DNA of 64,000 nt from Gymnogyps californianus (GCF_018139145.2 NC_059478.1:6324001-6388000), one strand, 5' to 3'; shown: positions 51,645-62,569, numbered from the stretch's first letter. Translations and numbers: made by a program. Notes: generated by a model from the letters alone, not told the origin.

Positions 51645-51712
51645 TTTTTTTTTCCCTTGGATCCTCTCGAGTCAGCCTCTCTGGAAGTGCAATGCCCAAA
51701 ACTGGACCCATC
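51645..51712 (-). mobile_element. Possible old CR1 fragment
   Basis: TGGATCCTCTCGAGTC and TCTCTGGAAGTGCAATGCCCAAAACTGGA resemble an internal CR1 segment in reverse complement (compare GAAGTGCAGTGCCCAAAACTGGA). It is too short for a firm call. Confidence 0.45.
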
Positions 51713-54700
51713 TGAGATGGAGGAGGATGGAGAGGTTGTATCTCACCTGCTGCCAGCTTGCTTAGCGCAGGGCTGGGATGCTCCGCGGCTCGGTCGTAGG
51801 GGAGAGGATGTGCAGAGGGATTTGGGAGTTGGAAGCAGGGATGGAAATTCACTTTAATCTGATGGAAAAGCAGGGGCCAGGCGGATAGCTGTTCTCTGGG
51901 AGGTGGGATTGCTGTGTGCGTGCCCGCAGCAGCCGGGATGCGGCTGCGAATGCTAATTAGAGCCCAACTTGCAAGGCTAAATAAAGCAGCAGGGCACTCC
52001 AGGCAATTTATTAATGGGTGATTATTTCAGGCCTCTTCAGCTGAGCCACGAAGCCTCCCAGCCTAAGGCAGAGAGAGTTAGCCCAAGGAGCGCTGCGGTC
52101 ATCGGAAACACTCAGCGTGGGGTGTTTTGGTAGGAAATAGGAGAGCGGGCAGTGGCAGGCCAGGGGATGCTTCCCTCCTGCACCGCATCGGGGCAAAGCG
52201 ATGCTGTCCCTCGTCTGCAGTGGTTTAGGGGGGACGGGGACTCTCCCGCCTCTGCCTGAGCTGTCAGCAAACCCCTTGTGCTTGTTCGGGTGGCGTACGC
52301 AGCTGCAAAGGTGGCTGTTGGTTTTGGTTTGGGCTTTTTGGAGAGTACAAAGACCTGAGCAGCTTGTGGGGAGGTGGGTAAGTGCAGGCACCCGAGAGCT
52401 TCACAGCGGCAGAGCGAGAGCAGGCACCAAAACCAACTCCCATGGGTTTTGCAGGACTGGATGCACAGCCTTGCTGTGTTCCCATAAATGCACAGGACCG
52501 GAGGTTTCTTGAGTGTCCTTCAAACCTCTCCCAGCTCTTTCAGCCTGTGACCGTTCGGTCGCTGAATCCCCCTTTGGTTCAAAACGCAGCATCCTTCTAT
52601 TTTATCAGTAGCTCTGATGTATGAGCTGCTCCAATCCCACAGCAACGCAGCGTGGGGGAACATCCGACTCCAAGGCTCTGTGGTGCATTTGGGCGCTTTT
52701 GGTGGCTTCAAGAGGTACGTGAGGAGTTTTAGCTTGGGGTGCTTGTGCTCCCGGGGCACCGTTGGGAGGTGGCAAGCCCTGGGGCTTGGGCCAGCCTAAG
52801 CAGGACCTGGTGCTGGGCTGCGGTGTCGGCATCTCTGCACGCCTGGCCTGTGCTGAAGAGTGCTTGGGGAGAGCATGAGAAGTAGATTATATACACAGCG
52901 CCTGATCCCTGTTCTGACATTCCGCCTGATTTGTGGAGACACCTTTAGCGTGTGTCTCCTTTGCTCGCACAGATGGATGTCACAACAGATCAGCCACTGG
53001 GAAGCATCTGCATGCGTGCAGCAAGGGGAGGAGGATAAAGGGATGGAGGCTCATGGGTTTTCCTCCAGGATTTGCTCGGAGCTCCCTGAAAAAACATGGC
53101 TAATGTGCGCAGTCAGCTCCAGCATCTCGCCCCTAGAGAAGCTGGGGACTAGTGGGTCCTGTGGGGTGTGAGGGGACATTCGTGGGCTTGGGAACCTTGA
53201 ATGGGACCAGCTGGGTGCTACACTCATGTTTGTGTGGCATTTTGCTGAGAACTGGCAGGTGTTTTAAAAAATGGGGCCAAAGATGCTCTGGGCTGGATTC
53301 CCTCAGGTAAACACTTGCGGAGAGGTTAGGAAAAGGGGCCTCTGGGGTGGGAATGCAAGGTGTGCTGCATCTTGCGTCTTGGGAAGGGGCTGCAGCGGGG
53401 GAAGGCTGGATGAGAGCAGCTACGATGCTGCTCCTCCATCGCCTGCACTCCCACTTGCGAGAGCTTGTTGGGGGGAGATATAGCAACCAAAATCCCCACT
53501 TCCAGAGGGTTATTCTTCCGTCCCATGAAAGAGGTCTTTACAAGATTGATATCTCATTGATTTTAAAGATTCCAGGACTGGATGTTGGACTCATGGGTCT
53601 TGGTAATTAGAACCAGCAGTATTTGTGAATACGGGTATGTTTTATGGCAGTGCGCAGCAAATTAGACTTTCAACTTAAAGCAGTTTAAAGCTTTTCTGCC
53701 GCTGCTGCTGTGACACCTGGTGTGGCTGCTTCAGCCGAATGACCGGGAGGAGTTTGGTGGAGTAGTGGCAGTTGCTTAAATCTGGATGCATAATTTAGAG
53801 CTCAGTGTGAAATTTGCTGGCTCTGGCTAGTCTTCCAGCCGCCTAATTTCTCGGTGAATAAATTACAGTGCTGACCCTGAGAAGTCAGCCCTTTGGGTCT
53901 GTGTTGGGAACGTGTCCAGGCAGTTTTGCAAGAAGATGCTGCTCGTCTCTGTTGTTAGTGCTGGGGAAGGCAGGTCCCAGCGAGGCGGGCAGCTCGTGGG
54001 GAGCACCATGATTCGGGCAAGGTTGTCATCAAAAAGAGCGAGCAGACAGCAGAGAGGAAACACTCGCCCTGGCCTGGGTGAGAGTTGCCTTGCTGCAAGG
54101 CAGTGCAGAGAGTCTCTGCAGCGTAGCTGAGGCCGTTGTGCCCGGCCCGGGGCTTTGTTGGCAGGAGAGATGCCAGCAGGGCTGTTGTGGCCCATGCCAC
54201 AGCTGCTAACATCTGTGCAGATGAACATCAGGCAGAGACTGGTGTGGTACACTTCCCCAGAGGTGCCATCCTGGAGCTGCTTGGACCTTCTCCACCTGCA
54301 TCCCGAGTGTCCGTGGGTGAGCTGCACCAGCCTGGGGATTCTGCCGCCCTGCTGCGGAGGGGCTCGGCTTGGCAGGGCTTCCCCTTTGCAAATGGGGAAA
54401 ACATCTCTTCCTAATCCAGCAGGTAATGAATTTGTTCCTGGAAAAAAAAAAAATCCATTCCTGCATGGTTATAAACATGCTTCTGAGTCACAGCTCCCCA
54501 GTCCCAATTTGAAATTTGGCCAGAGCACCGTAGATGATTCTTATTTGATCCTATTTTTTTTCCTCTCAGCATAGCTAAAGCCTTATTTAAAAAATAAAAT
54601 CAAATCAGAATGCCAAAAGCCACTTTCTAATATGAGTGCAGCCCATCAGATCTCTCGGGAATATCAGTCATGGAAGGAGAGCCTGTCCCCCCTCTCCAGA

Positions 54701-54879
54701 CCCTGCCTGGACTGCATTAGGGGTCTGTCCCCTGCGTGATGCTGTCCCCGAGATGCAGAGCAGCCTCCGGCTTTCTGAGCAACCCGGGGCTCGGTAGAGG
54801 ATGCTTTTAACGATATTGCCTGTACCCAGCAATGCGTAGGTGGATTTTTGGGTTGCCTGGGGTGAGCTTGGAGGCTGCT

Positions 54880-55335
54880 CCAGTGACAGGAGAGCTGTGC
54901 AAAGGGATGCAATAACTGTACGGGGTGGGGGGGGGGGGGGGGCTTTGCATCTGTTTCAAAGCAACCCGCGGGAAGGGCAGGCAAAGTGGGGAGGGGGGGG
55001 AGCTGGGCTTGGCTCCCCCGACTGCAGCCGGGGGAAGCAAAGCTGAGCCCCGTTGCCTGCTGCCGGAGGCTGGGATGAGTGGCGGGGGGGGGGGGGGTTG
55101 GGGGGGGTGTGGGGTGTGCAGGGAGGGGGCAGCGGCCGCTAGATGGCAATGCCGGAGCGGCGGCAGCCCGGGCGCACCGGCCGCGGCCGCGTCCCTGCAG
55201 CGGAGGTGGCGGTGGTGATATGGGGGGGGAGCGGGGCTTGGTCCTCCCCGGGAAAAGGGTAGCCCAGTGTCTCCGGTGATGCCCCACCGTGCAGGGGTAG
55301 TGGTATGGCTGGGAAGGGGGGGCGGGGGGAAGCAA
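54880..55335. promoter_or_regulatory. CpG island with long G-tracts, 3.7 kb upstream of CACNA1E exon 1
   Basis: The block combines dense CpG (including two NotI-type GCGGCCGC octamers, at about 55133-55140 and in the 55180s) with G16 at 54927-54942, G14 at 55084-55097 and further G-runs that could form G-quadruplexes. A CTCF-like site sits inside. The long open frames across it on both strands are chance frames in GC-rich DNA. It could be an alternative promoter or an insulator element. Confidence 0.45.
55136..55149 (+). promoter_or_regulatory. CTCF-like binding site
   Basis: CCGCTAGATGGCAA matches the CTCF core consensus CCASYAGRKGGCRS at 12 of 14 positions, including the AG-TGGC core. It lies in the 54.9-55.3 kb CpG island. 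Occupancy is not known from sequence. Confidence 0.45.
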
Positions 55336-55660
55336 GGAGGAGGCTTGGATGGCAATATCAGCGTGAGGAGGGGGATTAGCCTGTCTCTGTAAAACCTAGC
55401 ACATCCCAAGCGCCTTCCTGTCCCGGCACCCGCTGTTGCCCTGTCTTCTTGGATTTCCTTCATTCACAAAAAAAAAACGCCAAACAACCTCACATAGCTG
55501 GCTCTGAATCTCTGTGCCGTGTTGAATCATGCGGGCATCAGCCACGCTTCTCCCTGACTCACCGATCCCAGGGTGCTGGGGTGAGGGTCAAGACGAGAAT
55601 GGCAATAAACATCCTTGGAAACCGAGCCTGCATCTCTTGGCATAGCCAGGGACTCTTTTC

Positions 55661-55687
55661 TTTTTTTTTTTTTTTTTTTTTTTTTTT
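55661..55687 (+). repeat. T27 run
   Basis: Twenty-seven consecutive T after a short TTTTC lead. No target-site duplication is obvious around it. Confidence 0.9.
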
Positions 55688-56890
55688 GCTTTCAATCTTC
55701 TTTTAAGGAGCTGCTTTCTCATAAATATCCCATTCTTTAGCACCGTCTGAGCAGGAGAGAGGCTCCCAGCGGGGTCATCCTGCGCTCTGCTCTGCAGCAG
55801 CGAATATAGAGTAGAGCCGAGAGTGATCCCCCGAGCGCAGGGGATAGCCCCCTGCCACAGCAGAAGTGTCCAGGTAAGGCTTGCATCACTGCTTCGAGGG
55901 GGCATGAGGAATGCTGCCTTCCTCCTCCTCGGCCCCTCGCACTGAGCGGTGAGGCAGGCGTGGTGCCTCTGAGCTGGGCAGAGGATGCAGGAGGGAGCGC
56001 TGGGTCCAGCCTTCCCCATCCTCCTCAGCCTCCCGGTACCAGTCAGAGCCTGAGTATTTAGGTGGGGTGGAGGCTTGCCTGCAGGCTCAGGGGGATGGGA
56101 GAGGGCTGGGGGGGTCAGGGGGGAGCCGAGGCAGGAGCTCTGCGGGGCTGAGGATCTGCTCCTGGCAATCAGCCCAGCCTTGGGCTTAATTAACAGCGGC
56201 TTAAAGGGTTGAGAGGTGGGAAGAGTGGCATTGCTCCTGATGCTGCGCTGGTGGTGGGGAGGAGGAGGAGGCAAAGGGGATGAGCCACAAATCGTAATTG
56301 ATTTGTTTAGGGCAGCATCTTGCCTGGAATGAATCGAAGGGACTGTAATTAGTCGGTAGCTGGCACGGCCTCCTTGCTGCCTGTCATTAGTGGAATGAAA
56401 GCCCAGGGTCACTCCAGCTTGTGCCGGCGCTGGCCGGTGGCCTCGGAAGCATTTTGGGAGGGATCTGCCCACCCCTGCTCCACTATGTGCTGCAGTGTGG
56501 TGGTGACATAGCTGGGGGGCTTGCTGAACCCCCCAATTACACCTGCTTCTGTTATAAGGCTAATAGGGATGCAGCAGATGGGCATCATGGTGAGCTGGTG
56601 GGCTCTCGGTGCCTGGCTGAGGTTGGGGGAATGATCTCACAACCTTTTTTGCAAACACTCCTCTGTTATCTTGCTGACAAGGGCCTGATCCTTCCTCTTC
56701 CTTGCCCAGCCAGCCCAAGGGCTCCTGGTAATGCACCTGTGATGGCCTGGGCCAAAAAACGAGCCCCATGGCCATTTGGTCACAGTAGTGCCTGCAGGGT
56801 GGGGAAGTTCCTGGTGAGGTGCTGCCAGGCTGCACCGAGGGAGCAGCCCTTGCCCAAATGGGTTAACAATTTATGTGATTAAGGGCTTGA

Positions 56891-56930
56891 TTTTTTTTTT
56901 AAATTTCTCTTTTTTTTTTTTTTTTTTTAG
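56891..56930 (+). repeat. Two poly(T) runs ending in AG
   Basis: T10, a short AAATTTCTC spacer, then about 19 T followed by AG and CTGCCC. It resembles a 3' splice site but no protein-like exon follows. Confidence 0.7.
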
Positions 56931-57845
56931 CTGCCCTAAGCATTCGTGGCTGCCCCACAGCAAATGTGGGGGACAGGGCAGCAGCCACTGTGTTTGCAGA
57001 GCAGGTTGCTGGTGGTGGGGTGGATGGGGGAAGAGCATCATGGGGATGCGGGGTGTCTTGTGATGCTGGCTGGAGCTGTGGGTGTCCTTCCTGTGGGAAG
57101 GGCAGGCAGCGAGTGCCGGAGGCCCTGGGGAGCCCTTTGGACGTGGGGTTGAATGGAAGGGGTGGGGGATCCTGTGTGTGAACAGCTTGCAGGGTGTGCT
57201 GAGTGGTGAGCCTGGTGCCCTGCCTGTTGGGTAGGGAGGACATTAGGGACATCCCTGGGGAGCCGTGAGTCCCCTGTGTGTGCCAGGAGGGCAAGGTGGG
57301 TTCCCCAAAGGTGAGTGGGGCAGGCAGGCAGGCAGCCCCCGCATCAGGGCACAGCCCAGCCCAGGGGACCCTGAGCATCCCTGGGCGACCCTGGCACCTG
57401 TATGGCTGCAGAGGTTGAGGGTGCAGCATCAGCAGTGTCCCCAGTCCTCTGCCCGTGGTGGGCAGTGGGATGGCTGGGGGGAGCGGGGTCGGAGCCTGGA
57501 CTGGCCCCAGGGCCAGCCCCCTCCCCGTGGTTGCTGCTGCAGGGACACATCCAGACCGGGTTGTTTACACCCCTCTGATGAGCTGCTGCTTCTTCTGGCC
57601 AACATAAAGTGTCAAAAAGAAAATACTGAGGTGGGGGAGTGCTAAGGAGGCTGATCTGTATGCGAGTGAGCAGGAGGGCTCTCCCCGGGCAGCTGCTGGC
57701 ATCCGGGCGGCTCCGGCGGGGAGCCGGGAGCCTTGAAGTTTCTCAGGGATGGAGGGACAGTGCATGTGGCCGGAGAGATGCACGGTGCGGGCTGCGATGG
57801 GGTGAGCCTCTTGCCTCCCCTGCAGGCGGGGGGGAGGCAGAGACA

Positions 57846-57973
57846 CCCCCCCCTTTACACCCCCTCCCCCCCCCCCCCCCCCCCCCCAATTTAGCCACTC
57901 ACCTAGGAGCACCCATGTGCTGGAAAGCCCTCTGCAGCTGGGGGGGGGGGGGGGCTTCTTGCAGGGGGGGGCT
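57846..57973. repeat. C22 and G15/G8 runs close together
   Basis: A C-rich segment with a run of about 22 C at 57866-57887 is followed within about 50 bases by G15 (57940-57954) and G8 (near 57966). The opposed runs could pair as a hairpin or form i-motif and G-quadruplex structures. Run lengths may be unreliable. Confidence 0.75.
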
Positions 57974-58149
57974 CCCCCATTGCCTTTGTTCCTTTCAGAC
58001 CCACCCCTCGCCTCTGATTTTTTCCTTTGCGGCAGCTCCCGTGCTTGCCAAAAGAATGCACTGGATGGAGCGAGGGAGCGAGCCGGGCGTGTGTGCGCGC
58101 TTGTGTGCGCGTGTGTTGCCACTGACTTCATTAAAGCAAGCTGTCCCCG

Positions 58150-59265
58150 AGCTGCAGAGGCGCGGCAGCCTTTAATTTTGTGGCCCGGCTCCTGCGGGAA
58201 AGCCGGCGTCGCCTTGCGCGCTTCTGCCCTGGCAGCGAAGGGCTGAGCATCCCTGCCACCGCAGGTGCCTGCCTGGCAGCTCTGCCCGCCATCCCTGCCC
58301 GCTGCCCCGGGGAGCCAGCGGATGGGTGACCGGGTTCCTGCAGGCTGCTGAAGATGGAGTCGGGGAGGAGGGAGTTGGACACTTGGCTCTAACTAGGCTG
58401 GACCACGCTGCAACCTGTTCCCCCGGCCTCCCCTCCGCTGCGCTGGGTGCTGTACCAAATTGCGTCTTCCTTTGCGACGGGGCGGATGGAAGGACTTGGA
58501 TCCCAGCCCTTTCCCTGCCTGATCTCTGCTGGCAGGCAGTCCCCGGGCTCGCCTTGCCTGGGGGGGGGGGGGTTAAAAGGGGGCTGGTTTGGGCTTGCAG
58601 GCAGAGCTGTGGGAAGGATGTGGCTGGGTTTAACCCCTTGCTTTGTGGCGGAAGGTGGTTAGGGACCGAGCTGCTGCGGCCTCTGCCGAGCACGAAGGAC
58701 GGTTCCCTGCCTTGCCCGTGCGGCCGTTGTGGGGGGGCCCGGAGGCAGCCAGCTGCCCACCATGCCGCGCCGGCGGTGCTGAGCTGGTGCCGCGTGTTGC
58801 CGCCTCTCCTTCTCCACGCGGGTCCCTGCTCCCCTGGAGGGATGGAGGAGAGACGGAGCTGAGCATCACCCGGAGAGGACGACGAGGGGGCTGTGGTTGG
58901 GACTGCGCCCCGCAACCCCCCCCTCCTTCTTCTCTTCCCCCACCTCCTCCCCCCCGCCGCCTCGGTGGTGCTGCTTTGGCTCACCTGTGTGTTTTCTTCC
59001 AGGATGGCTCGCTTTGGGGAGGCGGTGGCTGGCAGGCTGGGCTCCGGAGATGGGGGCTCCGACCAGAACCGGAGCCGGCAAGGACCTCCTGCTCCTGCGG
59101 GAGGGACCTCGGGAGCCTTCAAGCAAACCAAAGCGCAGAGAGCCCGGACTATGGCTCTGTACAACCCCATCCCCGTCCGGCAGAACTGCTTCACCGTCAA
59201 CAGATCGCTCTTCCTCTTTGGGGAAGAGAACATAGTCAGGAAATACGCCAAGAAGCTCATCGACT
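58150..59265 (+). promoter_or_regulatory. CpG-rich promoter block around CACNA1E exon 1
   Basis: The segment is GC-rich with dense CpG (for example around 58190-58330, 58640-58900 and 59010-59120) and contains the first classical coding exon. I see no TATA box. Such blocks commonly mark TATA-less neuronal promoters, so a local start site feeding the ATG at 59004 is likely. The exact start cannot be read from sequence. A G13 run lies at 58560-58572. Confidence 0.6.
59003..59003 (+). other. 3' splice site one base before the CACNA1E ATG
   Basis: The sequence ending at 59002 has a branch-like CTCAC, a pyrimidine-rich stretch and TTTTCTTCCAG, so an exon could begin at the G of 59003, directly before the ATG. 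This would let upstream exons splice onto the classical first coding exon. Completed with that G, the upstream exon ending at 41768 (phase 2) gives a GAG codon and stays in the CACNA1E frame. Use of the site is inferred; a transcript starting in the local CpG-rich block would read straight through it. Confidence 0.6.
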
Positions 59266-59269
59266 GGCC
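59004..59269 (+). CDS. CACNA1E: CACNA1E (CaV2.3, R-type calcium channel alpha-1E), first classical coding exon
   Basis: This exon encodes the cytoplasmic N-terminus of the pore-forming subunit of the neuronal R-type voltage-gated calcium channel, in the plasma membrane. It gives 88 full codons plus two bases. The product begins [11 protein letters not shown], then a variable Gly/Ser/Pro-rich stretch (about residues 11-40). The CaV2-conserved block follows (about 43-89), with [26 protein letters not shown] and [10 protein letters not shown]; in the family this leads directly into segment IS1. MARFGEA and KLIDW match alpha-1E rather than alpha-1A or alpha-1B as I know them. In CaV2 channels the RAR-TM segment takes part in G-protein beta-gamma inhibition. 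The ATG has A at -3 and G at +4, a strong context. The exon ends at a U12-type site, splitting the Pro89 codon. Later exons lie beyond the window. The family assignment is secure; other CaV2 paralogues fit less well. Confidence 0.96.
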
Positions 59270-59281
59270 ATATCCTTTCTG
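59270..59281 (+). other. U12-type (AT-AC) 5' splice site of CACNA1E intron 1
   Basis: Immediately after the two bases CC that begin the Pro89 codon, the sequence is ATATCCTTTCTG. It matches the minor-spliceosome 5' consensus ATATCCTTT exactly, and there is no GT donor at the conserved exon boundary. Minor introns are known in voltage-gated sodium and calcium channel alpha-subunit genes, so the site fits the family. The partner 3' AC site and U12 branch point lie outside the window. Confidence 0.9.
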
Positions 59282-61634
59282 CACCCCCTGCGAGCCGCCC
59301 CATTGCTCCCCGGATTTGCCTCGGTGGCTGCCCAGGACACGTGCGTGTGGCACTAGCCGGCAGGTAAGCGCCTGCCTTCTGCTCTCCTTCGGCATGTGGA
59401 GAGGGGTGCCCCGTCCCCCAGGGGTGCTCTCCTCGCTCTGTTGCTGCTTCCCCTCCTGTGCTCTGCTCGGTGCCTGGCGGGGAGCTGAGCCCCTTCTCCC
59501 CGCAGGGACCCCCCCGGCCCCTCTTCAGGCTTGGGTTTGCAAGCCCCCCATGCTGGCAAGGAGGGGGACTCTGATCCTGGTTTAACCCTGTATGCTTTAG
59601 GATGCTCTGTGCGCGTGTGGCTTGGGGGGGGGGGGGGTCGTGGCCTTTCCTCTGTACCTCAATGTCTTGCTGGAGTTTTGCCACCCAACCCCACCTGGAG
59701 TCACCCATCCCGTTGGGGACAGATCCCTGGGAGCCTATGAATCTCCAGTCCTTGCTGGGCAGCAGCTTTGTCCCCTCCTGCGCCTGCCTGCGTGTGCCCT
59801 CTTTGCTGCTGATCACACCTGGTAGGGGCACAGCCATCCTTGCCCTGCAGCCCCTGGCCCCCCACGGCAGCTCTGGGAACTGGCTGCCCCCTCCCTGCGG
59901 CAGAGGGGAAGATGCTGAAAACCTCTGGCTGTGCCCCACAGCCCCTTGCGGGGCTGGCACAGGAGACTGCAGTTTATTCTAGGGACCCCCCTCCTAGGGC
60001 TGGGTGGAGGGTGCAGATCCCCCTACTCCTTCCCCTGCTCCTCCATCCTTTCGTACACCCCCACGTGCTTCTCTCCCCTCCCACCCTCCCTGTGGATGCC
60101 CCCAGGCCCCCTGGCCAGTGCCCAGCACCGCAGCGTGCAGCTCCCTATCAGCTTGGGCTCAGTGCCCTGCTGCCCCCCGAGACCCTGCCTGGGCTTTGCC
60201 CCCACCGAGGAGCTGAGCCTGAAAACTTCAGTGCGGCCACGCTTTGGCTTTAGGACCCTCCCCGTACCATTTTCTGCAGTGGTGATTACATGCAGCTCTT
60301 GCCGCTGCTGCTTTCTCTCCCTGCAACTTGTTGGTTAACTTGCCGGCTCCTCTGGCGGGCGCGGGAGAGCTTGCCCCGGTGCCAAGCAGCAATGCCTTGG
60401 TCTGGTGCAACAGGTACCTTGGGGAAACCCTCCGACAAGATGCAGGGATGCAGCACAGGTCACCTACCATGCTGAGCGTCACCGGGGAAATAGTCCCTTT
60501 GCAGCTCTGACACGTCAGGTTGAGCCTCTGCCAGGCAGGAGCTGGTCCTGGCTGCGGAGCTTCAAAGGCCCTAGGCTTGTGGGGGTGACCTAGGGGTGAA
60601 GGGGCAGCTTGAGGGGGCTGAATTCCCCATGGCATCCCTAAATCTGTCCTTGCCGGCAGTGGCGGGCGGCCGCGGGAGCATCGGTGCAGTAGCGAGGATG
60701 GGGACGCAGCAGCTCAGCTCGGAGCCCTGCAGGGCAGCGGCCAGGCCGGCCTGCCTGCTTTTCCAGAATATGCCAAATTATTCACGTGCTTTTTCAGCGT
60801 GATGTGGGAGGACCCTCGCCCCTTCGGCTTGCATTTAAAGCAAGAAGGAGCTGGGGTGCTGCCGCTGGCCCCGCACTCCCCGTGTGGGCTGGGGTCCCGT
60901 GCTGGCGTGATGTCTCATCTCCAGGCAGCCGCTGTCTCCTAGAGACTAGAGCTTCATCACCGCGTGGTAAAAACTCCCCAGCATTATTCTTTCCTGGAAT
61001 TTGCAATGCATGAGGGAGATGGGCTCATTTTATATTTTTTTCCAGAAGTAAGTGACATATCCCCATGTGAGTGCTGGGAACGGGCGTGCTCCAGGCGCGG
61101 GAGCTGAGCATCCCTGGCTGTCCCCCACCTGGCTGCTGTCTCTTTCTAAGAAACTCATCTACCCCGGAGCTCATCTGCACCACTTGAGCTCTCGAGGGCT
61201 GGGGGATGGACAAGGCTTTTTGGTGATGAGTTTGGTGAGGTTGGCCAGGCAAGTTGTTCCCATCCTTGTAGTTGTAGCCTGGCACATGCAGCCGGTGCCT
61301 TTCGGTAGGGCTGGGGAAAACGTGTGAGCATCTCAGCTGCCTGGCCCGGAGCCCGTGGCATCACTCCTGGGCGAGGGCGGTTTGGGGAGGTGAGCGTTGG
61401 ATCTTGGCCACAGTCAATGAGAGCTGCTGGCCTCAGGAGGGAGATGGGCTGGTCCTGGCGCTGCGGGTCGGAGCGGGCACGGCACCGAGGAAAGCCAAGG
61501 GGGCTGGGGTGGAGCGCAGGGAGGAGTGGAGGCTCTTCTTCATCCAGCTCCAGTTGACTAGGTAATAGGGCTAAAAATAACTGGTGATTCAGGCCTGTAT
61601 ATCTGCTGGGTAACTGTATAATTATAACCAGCAG

Positions 61635-61682
61635 CCTCTGCAGTTTGGCTTCCCAGTGTAAATAGGGATGATGCATGGAGGG
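61635..61682 (+). mobile_element. Possible MIR 3'-end remnant in CACNA1E intron 1
   Basis: CAGTTTGGCTTCCCAGTGTAAATAGGGATGATG resembles the MIR 3' segment CTCAGTTTCCTCATCTGTAAAATGGGGATGAT. The match is partial. Confidence 0.3.
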
Positions 61683-62569
61683 GAAGAAGGAGAAGTATGA
61701 GAAACTGGGATTGGGATGCAGCTCTGTGGGGAGACGAGTCTTTGCTGAGTTCCTTGCTGGAAAGCCCAGTGCATTACCTCCGCTGGAGCTGCTCCTTTTT
61801 ACCGGTCCTGCCCAAAACACGAGGCAGCTGCTGTTTTGGCTGTAGGAACATCTACTCTTCTTCAGAAACACAGCCTCGTCCTGCCTGCTCTTCTCCTGCT
61901 GATGGCCAGGCCTTTAGCCCTGATTTCATTTGTTTGGTTGCCTGGAAAGCTGCAATTCAGTTAGCTCATCTATATCTGCTCCGTTCTTCATCCGCTTAAT
62001 CACATTTGACCTGGATAAGATCCCTCTCCCGCCCTAGAAAGGCCAGATGACATTGTGTGGCTCTGGCTACGTCCCCAAGGACAGCCTCTGGCTGCAGGCA
62101 CGCACTGGCCACTGTACCGGTCTCTCTGGTTTGGCAGGGGAGAGGGATGTCTGTCAGTCCTCTGGGGACCTTGCTCTTCCCTACAGTGAGGGCTTTCTCC
62201 TATCTCAGCCCCTTTGAGGACCAAATCTGGTGTTGGGCTGGCCAAGAGCAGCTGGGGTGTCTGCAAAGCCCCAGCGCGCATCCCTGGTCCAACGCGCATG
62301 GGGATTTTGCTCTGTGGGATGCACACCCATGCGTGCCTGAACTGTTTTGCTCCTGATGACTCCCACTTTGACCCGGGCATCTCTGATGCTGCGTGGGCGC
62401 TGCCCCTCGGGGACCCTGGCAGTGTTATGTCCCACCTGGGCCAGCATCTTCTGCACCTTTGCTTTTGCCCAGCCAAGATTTCGGCAGGTCTCGCCTCCCT
62501 GCGGGAAGAGCTGCGCCATGTCGTGCCATCCTTGGGCAGCTCCCTCCTTGCACTACCCAAGAACATCTC

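Larger units (their letters stand above)
41769..59002 (+). other. Inferred intron between the two coding exons
   Basis: The interval begins GTAAGT and ends TTCCAG, so it has the ends of a major-class (U2) intron of 17.2 kb. It contains CR1 and MIR-like elements, the 50 kb minus-strand frame, the 55 kb CpG/CTCF block and the CACNA1E promoter block. Splicing across it is predicted, not shown. Confidence 0.5.

Noticed and set aside
54664..55463. Pro-rich open frames of more than 200 codons on the minus strand
   Set aside because: Produced by G-tracts and CpG-rich DNA; the poly-proline comes from homopolymers.
55588..56472. 294-codon minus-strand open frame ending in poly-lysine
   Set aside because: The lysine run is just the T27 tract read in antisense, and the rest has no protein-like pattern.
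58172..59395. 407-codon minus-strand open frame across CACNA1E exon 1
   Set aside because: It is the antisense shadow of a GC-rich CpG block and coding exon, with Pro/Arg/Ser-rich erratic composition. The sense strand carries the recognised channel sequence.
59270..59585. Continuation of the CACNA1E frame past the conserved boundary
   Set aside because: The frame stays open by chance to about 59583, but LIDWP is followed by the U12 donor and the next residues do not match the channel's IS1 segment.
58866..59960. 364-codon minus-strand open frame
   Set aside because: Overlaps the same exon in antisense; low-complexity composition and no recognisable family or splice structure.
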